Positions 52,901 through 62,160 of a stretch of DNA of 64,000 nucleotides are shown piece by piece. This DNA is from Gonatopus flavifemur (Eukaryota; Arthropoda; Insecta; Hymenoptera; Dryinidae). Every line of letters starts with the position of its first letter. The first letter of the stretch is position 1. The notes beneath the pieces are model-generated. The model had not been told where the DNA came from. It saw only the letters and a list, made by a program, of their open reading frames with translations, and searched no databases. Position numbers and translations under genes: made by a program. The DNA lies in the NCBI GenBank assembly GCA_018340375.1, contig JAFFJZ010000002.1, positions 41,560,001 through 41,624,000 of the forward strand, read 5' to 3'.

Positions 52901-55900
52901 GCTATCAATTTTGCCACATTTCATTGAATTATGAGGTGGGAAATTCAATTCGTGCTGATTTAAAAAATTCTAACCCTTCCAGCACAAAAGGTCCGATAGT
53001 TTCCAATGAATTCCAATAGGTTCTGTGACAAAAACCGCATAGAAACCGATAAGTTACTTTGTTCCTATCAGTATTAATCAGGTTTTCTCGACCATACCGA
53101 TGAAAACCGATAGAACATTGAATTCCACATAGAATCTCATGGAGACTCTCAAGAACTGTGACAAAAATCGCATAGAAACCGATAAGATATCATTAGCTAA
53201 GTTCGTTTACTGGGGTCCCAAGTTAACGCAACTTGCTCCAAGTATTCCGAATTCGCTATTTCCAGTTATAGGAACAAATTGATTGGTTTGGTACAAGTTG
53301 GAGCAACTCAGGACAGGTAGAACGAACGAACCTATCAATTCCAATAGGATTTGGTCTATCGGTTTCTTTCCTTTCTGGCACTATGGAATCAGAGTAACAT
53401 TTTGATTAAAAGCAAATGACGACCTTGAACAATCAGAGCAAAATTTTGGCTATTTTAAAGATTTTTTCCAGACATCTTCGAAATTCGATAACTTTCAAAG
53501 TATTGCTTATACCGATGTGATAATTCGACGCCTTTAGGAAAACCAGTGGTTCCACTGGAATAAGGAAGCAGGAAGGTATCCTCAGGATCCATATTGGCAT
53601 GTGGAGATGAGATTTCTTCTACATCATCTTTGATTAGATCTTCGAAATTAATGGCGTCTTCCGGCAATGAAGTGGATTCATCAGTTACTAAAATTATGGG
53701 TAATTTCATTTTTGGATTATTTGCGATAATGTCTTTCGCCTCGTTGTACTTCTCTGTGAAGGTGAAGACCGCTGAGGCGTCCGAATTGTGTAATTGAAAT
53801 TTCATTTCTTCTTTTGTATAAGTTGGATTCAGAAGAGTTGTCTGCGATAAGGGGAAGTAATATCACAATTCAAATAGATTTGAATATCCTATTATCCCGT
53901 GCGTAAGCAACACTCACCTGTAGACCTGATTCACTTGCTGCCAATAATATAATAGGAAACTCTATAAAATTTGGTAATATAATAGCGATGGTATCTCCAG
54001 GTTGAAGTTTGCTTTTTTTCAACGATGCAACCAGTTTTTTAGTCAGTTTGTGTAGTTGATGGTACGTATATGATTTTCCAGTCATGGAACACTCCTAATT
54101 GGCAAAAAAAAAATATATATATATACAGGGTGTCACAGAATTCGCCGACCGGATTTCACAGGTATATTCTGCAGCCAAAATGCAATAATTTCTCATTTGG
54201 AAAAAATTTTTTTGACGCTTAGTTTTGGAGATATGAGAATTTTTAGATTTTCTTTCAAATCAAAATCATTCAAAAACACTGTATGCTGCGTACTCGAGCT
54301 CAACACCTCTCGCTGAGCTGAAAAACGGCGGATTTGTGAACAAAAATTAAACTATTTTATCATTGATAGTTCCGGAGCTAGAGCGATTTGGAATTTTTTA
54401 GCTTTCAGCCAATCAGAATTCAGCAACTTCAAATCGCTCTAGCTCCGGAACTATCAATGATAAAATAGTTTAATTTTTTCTCACAAATCCGCCGTTTTTC
54501 AGCTCAGCGAAAGGTGTTAAGCTCAAGTATGTAGCATACAGTGTTTTTGAATGATTTGGATTTGAAAAAAAATCTAAAAATGCTCATATCTCCAAAACTA
54601 AGCGTCGAAATAATTTTTTTCAAACGGGGAATTATTGCATTCTGGCTGCAGAATATACCTGTAAAATCCGGTCCGCAAATTCTGGGACACCCTGTTTACA
54701 TTGCGAGGATAGCCATTCTTTACCGCGCAACGTTTACCGCATATATTGCTCTCGCGCGGGTATCGTTTCGCGCAAGGGTTTTCACCGCGTACTTATTGCC
54801 ATGTAATATTATTTTGTGAATGTAATAATCATAATCCGGAATATATTGATGAAATATTCGACAGCATTTATCAAATATTCAATAATATTCATTCCATAAT
54901 TGATGACAATCATTGAATATATGAAGTATGATTATATATAATTATTGAAATTTGTATTCAGTATTGAGTTTATTTGTATTTCGTTGTTTTGAAGTTTTTG
55001 TTCTTGTATTTGTATTTCATTTCGTGAATGCAATAATCATCATCCGGAGTACATCAATCAAATATTCAATAATGTTCATGAAATAATTGATGATAATTAT
55101 TGAATAATCGGTGATTGAAAAATAATTATTCTGATAATTAAATAACAATTATTTTAATAATTCAATAATGATAATTTCAATAACTCAATAATAATTATTT
55201 TAATAATTATAGTATGATTATAATTATTGGAATTTGTATTCAGTATTGAGTGATTTGATATTTAATTGTTTTCTAGTGTTTGTTTTTGTGTTTGTATTTA
55301 GTATTTGTATTCGTATTTGTATTCAGTTTCGTGTTGTTTTGAATTGTGTATGTATATTTGTATTTGTATTTGTTGTTTTGTTTTTTGTATTTAGTGTGTG
55401 TTGTTTAGTGTGTCATAAGTTTTGTTTGTATTTGTTGTTTTGTTTTTTTGCATTTGTATTCAGTGGTTTTTGTTTGTGTTTATGTTTATTTGTAGTTAGC
55501 GTGTTTTGTTTAGCGTGTCATAGCTTTTGAAGAGAAGAAATAGGAGAAAATAAGAAAAATATATGTAGTTGCGTAAATTTATGTAGGCTAAAACTGTCAT
55601 TATTGATAAACGGAGTGAAAGTTTCTTGTTTCATGTGTGTATGTGTATGCTGAATCCTCATGAAGAATATATTGGGAATGTACCGACATATTTTGAAATC
55701 TTTAATCACCCATATTGTTATTTAGCGCGGAAATTCTCGTGCACGGTTAGCGTTCGCGCGGTAAACGTCGCGCGGTAATGTGAAGGAATCAATTGTACGG
55801 GATTTTTTGAAAGTTCAAACTTATCCTATAATTTTATGAAACAATATCTTGATTTTGTTTTTATATAAAACAACTAACATGAAAGCCGCATCAAAAACTG

Positions 55901-58900
55901 CTCAATTGTTGTATTTTTCAGTGATTACGAAGTGTCTGGATTTTGATGTCATTTTGATGTCGCTTTGGTGAAATTTTTCTGATTGGAACTATTAACAGTT
56001 CGAGACGAAGGCATTTGTTTCAATGAGTAATTCACAATTCATTAAGCTCTCAGCTTTTGCAAATTATGTTGACATCACAGTCTAGTCCTTTCAATTTGTA
56101 AACGGGAGAAATTGGAGCCGGTTATACCCTTCACCGTATTAACCAAACTATTCTCCAAAATTAGCACTAAAATCAACTTTTCCAATCTTGCAATCTTGGC
56201 ATAGAATTTTTAAATGACAGTGATTTATTTCCAAACTATATTTGTATGTATGTATAATCAGTTGGTGATAATGTTCGGTCTAATTCTTGACATACTTTCG
56301 ATCTACTGATATAAGTAGAAATTTACTTGTGATTTTATAATATGTGCAAAATGATAATACATTTCTAATTTACATTCGCATGGAAAGCTTTTTTTTTATT
56401 TCAATTTTCATATAGGTCCATTCGTATTCCTTTTGTTTTTGATAAAATTGGCAATATCCGATTTATAAGTACACTGTAAAAAATTTATATGGGAAACTCC
56501 ACATAAGTGTTATGAAGTAATTGAGCGGCTGGATCGAAAAACTCGCCGAGCGCTCGAATGTGGGGAAAAGTATTGTCCGAGCCCTGACGTCACACACCGA
56601 AATCCAAAGTTGGGATTTCTCAAATTAGAAAATACTGGGCGATAGGTCTTGAAAAATCAATGGGAGTATCCCTGCGCGATTTTTTTCCTTGATCAATGGT
56701 TTTCGAGATGAAAAATAAAAACTACACATTTTTTTGTATCAAAAATCAATGTTTTTCAATATTGAACTCGTCCTAATTCAGTCATTTTCCAAGATATCAA
56801 GGAAAACTTGATCAATTCTTGTTCGCAAGATCTGTCCGAAGACGATGATGTCCATAAAATTTGTAAAAGTTAATAACAAACTGATAAATTCTGAATATAA
56901 AGGGAAAACCGTGTTCTTGATGCTTTGGATTGAAAAAGAGGCGGAGAAAATATGAGCAACAAAAAACTTCCAGCGACAAAGTTGTTCTCTGTTGTAGGAA
57001 CTAACTTTGTGGAGAATTTCAGATCGATTGGACTATCATTTGTTGAGATATAGCAATTTATTTATTAGCGCGTAACGGAAATTTGCCATGAGTTCGCGTC
57101 GTTTATCGAATAAATGTCAGCGTCCGCGGCAAATAATGTATTCGCTCGATTTCTCGACATACGTTTTTTTTTTCAGTCGGAGAATCCGCATATCAAAGGA
57201 TTTTTGCAAAATTCACAATCGAGTCTTCATTATAAACAATTCAATTGTTTAAAACGTCTTTACAAACAGACTATTGATAATGGGAGAAAATCATTTGGGC
57301 AAAGGAAGTTTCTCATTTCTGAGGAATATATGCATAATTGAATATCCTAATATTCAATAATTGGATGCCCTAACATTCATTCATTCCTTAGAAATGAGAA
57401 ACTTTCTTTGCTCGAATGATTTTTCCCCAATATCAATAGTCTGTTTGTGAAGACGATTTAAAGAATTGAATTGTTTATAATCAAGGATCAATTATCAATT
57501 TTGTAAAAATCCTTTGCTATGCGGATTCTCTGACTAAAAAAAAAAATAAGTGTATGTCGAGACATCGAGCGAATACATTATTTGCTGTGGACGTTGACAT
57601 TCATTCGATAAACCACGCGAACTCATGACAAATTTCCGTTACGCGCTAATAAATAAATTGCTATATCTCAACAACTAATAGTCCAATCGATCTGAAGTTT
57701 TCCACAAAATTAGTTCAAACATTACGGGGTAATATCACTTTGTGTCCAAAAAATTTTTAGTCATTTTCTAAGACGTGCCACAAACGATAGGAACATTTTT
57801 AGGATATGGGGTTTTTTGCGTATGAAAGTACCAGTCGTTGAGTACCAGAAACACATTCTGTTATATTTTTACAGTACAAAATCGCGGCACATCAGCGCAC
57901 TGAAAAAAAGTCTGGTCTTTCACATGGGCGTGCCGCTAGAGGTCACAATTATGAATGTAGAACAAAACCCAAGATTTTTCTGAAAATATAGTCCAAAATC
58001 TAGAAATCTATAGCCAACGGTCATTGAAAAAACAACAGAAATAAACAAACAATGAACAAGAATGAAATAGGACGTCCTTGAACGGAGCGCTTCTTTTTGT
58101 AGAATGGCACCGGGAGCCTTGGATGGTATAAATTAGATCTTGAATATTTTTCAAATTAAAAAATTCAAAGTTATCTATCTTCAAATAAGAAAAGAAAATT
58201 CTTCTGAAGAAACAGGGCTCATTCTTATATCACACGATGAGAAGTACAGCTTGAAAGTACGTTGGAGTTTGAATCATTTATAAAAATGAAAAGAAACTTC
58301 AAACTCACAAAATGTGATGGATCATCATTGTTTATCTTCTTGAATCAAGTTCTTGGAGAATTATATATCGTTGCAATGATGTACCGTGAGATTCTGGGTC
58401 TCCAACAGCTGAGTATTTCGTTGTTGGATGCATAATTCGTTTTCTTAAGCGATTCAAACTCCAGCAACATTTGAAAATACAGTACTTTTTGAGAAAATCC
58501 AAGACTTTTCCTTAGTTGTCGAATAAACCAGTAACGTTCAAAGTTAGAAAGCGAATGTTCAGTTTTTCAAAATTCCGCGTTTGTTATTGTTCACTTCGTA
58601 TTCATAATCTCTCATACCTTGGGGTAAAGATCTATTTTCTGATTGAATGAAAAACTGAAAACAAATTGTCAGATTTTTATCAAAGTTGTTATAACTTCGC
58701 ACTGTATTTTTCTCCAAGCACATTGAACATTATTGATAACATTATTTGTCATAATACCATTGCTGTCTTATTCGGCCATTTGTGAACGTTCTCCCAAATA
58801 CATTCGTGTAAAAGAACTTTTTCATAGCCTTGGACATCGGGTAATGGACTGCTCAATATATTACTTGAATCCAAATTTAACACAACACTTGTCGATGCTT

Positions 58901-58982
58901 CTATAAATCGTTTGTTTTGAAGCAGCACCGTGCGTTTTTCAAATGCAAATTTCAGTACGCAACTCGCACGTTTGAATAACAT
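49997..58982 (-). CDS. 4-coumarate-CoA-ligase-like acyl-CoA synthetase, gene B
   Basis: Seven minus-strand exons: 58758-58982, 53918-54094, 53513-53841, 51051-51197, 50733-50981, 50389-50660 and 49997-50322. Each has the same length and phase as in gene A, for 574 aa. Key motifs are intact: SSGTTGFPKG (229-238), YGLSETAP (377-384), TGDLAYYDETG, EGRLKELIK and ASGKILRR with Lys565. It differs from gene A by a few substitutions per exon, about six in the final 108 residues (for example VKG for VNG, HNRY for HDRY). Introns 1 and 3 are shorter (4.7 and 2.3 kb) and carry different transposons. A young tandem paralogue of gene A; both seem functional. Localisation and substrate are inferred only from the family, as for gene A. 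Confidence 0.88.
51284..52585. mobile_element. 1.3-kb TA-flanked element, CACGGAGAAAAATT ends
   Basis: Left tip CACGGAGAAAAATTATAATG after TA (51282-51283). Right tip inverse CACGGAGAAAAATTTGGGG, just before GTGTGTAACC. In gene B intron 3. The flanks rejoin as ...CACATTA / TGTAACCAAATG, the same place where gene A intron 3 has its 4.8-kb of extra sequence. Interior frames show no domain. Confidence 0.65.
54126..54694. mobile_element. Palindromic MITE, CAGGGTGTCACAGAATTCGC ends
   Basis: A 569-bp element inverted over nearly all its length, tips CAGGGTGTC(A/C)CAGAATT, in gene B intron 1. Gene A has the uninserted site (TATATATACATTATAAGGG, 39140-39156). Length and core (GAGCGATTTGGAATTTTT, CGGCGGATTTGTGA) match 9791-10359 while the tips differ. 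Confidence 0.85.
54721..55777. mobile_element. GC-rich TACCGCGC-end element, unit B copy
   Basis: Tips TACCGCGCAACGTTTACCGC and inverse TACCGCGCGACGTTTACCGC. Contains the empty hAT target site (54756-54763), an AATAATTATTTTAATAATT-rich stretch (55080-55215) and the TTTGTATTTG tract (55230-55520). Orthologous to 39168-41628. Non-coding. Confidence 0.7.
56518..57745. repeat. Foldback remnant with a nested 0.7-kb palindrome
   Basis: 56518-57070 matches the left arm and loop of the unit A foldback at 42257 (including TGACGTCA at 56585-56592). From about 57000 to 57720 a second palindrome runs: GAGATATAGCAATTTATTTA, TTAGCGCGTAACGGAAATTT and GAGTTCGCG are inverted at 57610-57690. Its centre is near 57350. 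It suggests that the full foldback had longer arms than the unit A copy retains. Non-coding. Confidence 0.6.
58260..58468. repeat. MITE-like repeat orthologous to 45957-46167
   Basis: In gene B intron 1, close to exon 1. Tips CGTTGGAGTTTGAATCATTT and inverse TTGCTGGAGTTTGAATCGCT. Present at the same place in gene A, so it is older than the duplication. Confidence 0.6.
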
Positions 58983-59148
58983 GATTGAAACTGTTCCGTT
59001 GAACTACTAAATTCTGTGATGACTTATAATTGTCAAACGATGGGTATAGTAGAGATCGTGTACTTGAAATTTTGCTCATTCAACCTCGTAACGATACTCT
59101 GGAAGAACGTACGGATGCGCAGAAGCTATAATTGGTCCTCCGCACATC

Positions 59149-59154
59149 TTTATA
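59149..59154 (-). promoter_or_regulatory. TATA box of gene B
   Basis: TATAAA on the minus strand, 167 bp upstream of the gene B start codon, in the same ACGTGATATAAAGATGTGCG context as in gene A. The 5' leader is slightly shorter than that of gene A through small deletions (for example around 59046). Confidence 0.5.
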
Positions 59155-59324
59155 TCACGTTCGAGCTGAGTTTTCTGAAGGAGAGGGCAGATTGGCGGGC
59201 AGAGAATGAATGAACTTGGATATTATTCACCTATAATCCAATGAATATATTTATAATCCTGACTTGCTGTTTGTACATATTGTGTGTATTGAATCCACGT
59301 TCTTGAATCGATGATCGAAGAGCA

Positions 59325-60189
59325 TTAAGGTGGTACTTGCCGCGTGGCAGCAGCCAAATCGTTTATAAGGAACTACGCGCAAACACGTCATATTAATTAA
59401 AATATCGCTCTGTACAGCACTCCTACTCGAATCAGGGGATTACTGTACAGAGCGATATTTTGATCAAAATGAAGCTTTTGACCGTAGATTGTCTTGAACG
59501 ATTTGGCTGCCCTTGTGAAAAAATACTTCTCTGAAAAACTCTCCAAAAGTCTTCAGAACTCTGAATAAGACTTCCTGAAAGTCTTAATGTTCCCAACTAT
59601 GTCAAGAAATGCGTCGATGAGTCTTAGTAACTTTGTAAAACTCTTGAAAAGTCTTATTTTTCCTGAAATTTCGGACTTTCCGCAAGAGTTATTAAGAGTT
59701 ACTGATACTCATTCGGAGTTTTATAGAGAAAAAGAGATTTGTAAAGATATATCTTTACTCACATGTATGAATTGATGGTCTGTACAAATAATTTCGATGT
59801 TTTGTTTGAACTTCAATTCATTTCTAAGTTATAATCGTTTCCAGAAAAATATTCCGTTTTATAATGATAATCGCATTTGTTATTCAAGCATTCCTTACAA
59901 ATTTAACTATTATTACTTTATGAGTCTTTTTAAACCTTCAGAACTCTTATAAAGTTATCTTCCTTGCTTATATTTTTTTTGTGTATAACTTCGAATGAGT
60001 CTCATCAACTCTTGATAACTCTTGCGAAAAGTCCGAAATTTCAGTAAAAATAAGACTTTCCAATACTTATTAACCCTTTTCTTGACATAGTTAGGGATAT
60101 TAAGACTTTCAGGAAGCCTTATTCCGAGTCCTGAAGACTTTTAGAGAATTTTCCAGAGAATCATTTCCACGCCGCCTAGTATCTCCTTC
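59325..60189. mobile_element. TTAA-type element with GGCGGCGTGG end, unit B copy
   Basis: Left TTAAGGTGGTACTTGCCGCG, right inverse GGAGATACTAGGCGGCGTGG; the right TTAA has decayed to TTCA. Contains the AAAATATCGCTCTGTACAG hairpin at 59398-59465 and long inverted AAGTCTTAnnnnCCCAACTATGTC/GACATAGTTAGGG pairs. Related to 23655-23843. Non-coding. Confidence 0.55.
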
Positions 60190-60211
60190 AAAAAGAACCT
60201 TTCGATAAGAC

Positions 60212-60750
60212 CGTCCCCTGCTAAATTTTCCCAATAAAGAACGATACAAAACGATACATTTTTTTTATAGTTTTCAATGAGGTTTCTGAATACGGAATTT
60301 ACGAACCCTACAAACAATAATTACTGGCGTTTCAATGGGCCGCTGATGGGCCAGCGATGCCGGTGAGGAGCCATCACTGGCCCTTTGAAACGCCAGGGGT
60401 TGTATTTGCTGGGAAGTTCCATCGTTATCAAACGATAGAACTCTATCGTTCCTTATCGTTTTCTATAAAAATTCAACAGAATGTATGGGATTTTATCGTG
60501 AAATTCGTATAAGAAAAGTACCAGTTATTTGGAAACAAATAGTTATGTGTTCCAGAATAAGTAGTACTCTTCCTATACGAATTTCACGATAAAACCCCAT
60601 ACATTCTGTTGAATTTTTATAAGGAACGATAGAGTTCTATCGTTTAATAACGATATAACTTCGTAAATTCCGTATTCAGAAACCTCATTGAAAACTATAG
60701 GAAAAATTTATCGTTTTTTATCGTTCTTTACGGGGACAATTTAGCAGGGT
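60212..60750. mobile_element. Palindromic element, CCCTGCTAAATT ends, with ATCGTT words
   Basis: Left GTCCCCTGCTAAATTTTCCC and right inverse GACCCTGCTAAATTGTCCCC. Arms pair for about 235 bp (CTTCGTAAATTCCGTATTCA-type, GAACGATAGAGTTCTATCGT, AACAGAATGTATGGG). TATCGTT/AACGATA occurs many times. It is interrupted by an insert at 60306-60413 with its own inverted GGCGTTTCAAnGGGCC / TGGCCCTTTGAAACGCC arms. Confidence 0.7.
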
Positions 60751-61298
60751 CAACAATTAGTAATTGTTGCTAGATTCTCGAACCATTGTGTCTCCACTTG
60801 GCAACTTGAATTTCCCTACGTGATCTTTGAAATCGCTACATAATTCCCCACTCCTCGTGTCCCCTTGAAAACTAGCAATTTCACCAAAAAGTACTAGTTT
60901 TTGAGAAATCAGAAAATTTCAGGCCAAGACTCGAATAAATCTTATGTAAATGTAGAGTCCCACGATATGCAGAGGTTAACTTCACTTTCTTGAAATTATC
61001 TATGTAAAGGAATGAGAACGCTTTTCATCGTTACTTCATAATTCATTATCTGAATTACCCTTTTAACCTTTAATTGGTATCGCGGTCAGTGATACCGCAA
61101 AGGAGAACATGCTAATGCCTCAAATCTCCCATCTAACTCCATTTGATGCCATTGTGTACCCATACATGTCTTCATCTGGGATGTCTCTTTCTTCCTGAAT
61201 GGGAAATAATATCATTGAATAAATAATGACTGAAGAATTCAAATTTAAAAACTTTTAACAAAAATGACGATACCAATTGAAGGTTAAACGAATTAGTA
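60751..61298. other. No gene seen
   Basis: Single-copy-looking AT-rich sequence without coding signal. A local CTTTAATTGGTATCG / GATACCAATTGAAG pair at 61068 and 61267 may mark a decayed inverted repeat about 200 bp long. Confidence 0.4.
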
Positions 61299-61596
61299 CA
61301 CGGAGAAAAAAGAATTCGCTGTGGCAGCGAAATCTACTTTTGCTGGGTTCCTTTTGCCAGAGCAGCAAATTTGTTGCTGTGACAGCAAACTATTTGCTGT
61401 TCCAGCAATCTTGTTAGCTGCGAAAGCGAATTTTTAGCTGTGGCAGCAAAAAATGTTTGCTATCCCAGCTAAAAAATTGCTGTCGTAGCTAACACGATTG
61501 CTGTTATAGCAAATTTTTAGCTAGGTCAGCAAAAAAATTTGCTATTCTATATATAATACCTCGATTTGCTGCGTCAGCAAATTTTTTCTCTCCGTG
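61299..61596. mobile_element. TA-flanked MITE built of GCTnnnAGC mini-hairpins
   Basis: Tips CACGGAGAAAAAAGAATTCG and inverse of CACGGAGAGAAAAAATTTGC, TA on both sides. The interior is a head-to-tail series of about eleven 20-30-bp units, each centred on a tiny palindrome: GCTGTGGCAGC, GCTGTGACAGC, GCTGTTCCAGC, GCTATCCCAGC, GCTGTCGTAGC, GCTGTTATAGC, GCTAGGTCAGC, GCTGCGTCAGC, joined by AAATTTTT-like spacers. Related decayed copies are at 9747 and 11620. Confidence 0.75.
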
Positions 61597-61714
61597 TAAT
61601 AATAAAATCAAAATTTCCGATTTAATGTTGTAACAAATCTTTACATCATATTCAAACAGATTTATTTGCACAATCCGATTCTTATATTATTAGAAAAAAT
61701 GAAGAAGGGAATAT

Positions 61715-62110
61715 TTATTTTTCGTATATAATATTGTGACACCTCGTAAGCATAGTTTTAGTTACACAAACATTATAACAATTTTTATTCTGTTTTTTCA
61801 AAAAATTTTTACAATGTAAAATTCCAGTGAGTGTCTCAGTTCCGAGTCGGTTTCTTGTTTTTGTTTGATTGAGATTAATTGCACTAAATATCATCTCCAC
61901 AGCTGCCCTGCTATGTGGTGAAGTGAAAATATGTGTAACAAGATTATTGAGGTTTGGGAAAGCTCCCCAATCATCTCTTGTTTTGGTAGATCTCACTTTT
62001 TTCCAGAAATTAAGCAAACTGTCTTCAAAATCAATATCAATTTGAGTATTTCTCAATAGTCTCCATTCCCTGTCCACAGTCTCTCCATCTTTTGAAATGC
62101 TACGTTTCAC
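61715..62110 (-). pseudogene. hAT transposase C-terminal (dimerisation) fragment
   Basis: A 131-codon frame whose second half (FPNLNNLVTHIFTSPHSRAAVE, then MIFSAINLNQTKTRNRLGTE, then TLTGIL) resembles the hAT-family C-terminal dimerisation region: hydrophobic helix, PHS.A.VE..FS, then TK.RNRL..ETL. The start GTG has a TGA just upstream and no upstream exon or zinc finger is visible, so the N-terminal DNA-binding and catalytic parts are missing. It lies directly downstream of gene C on the same strand. It could instead be the last exon of a hAT-derived gene whose other exons are outside the window, though gene C lies between. Confidence 0.55.
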
Positions 62111-62160
62111 TCAAATACAATCTGATTGTTGAAATTTTTGGATCATGATAAATGATAAAT

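Noticed and set aside
55900..56370. Possible extra exon in gene B intron 1
   Set aside because: The coding exons already account for a complete 574-aa enzyme with consistent phases, and the sequence differs entirely from the matching part of gene A.
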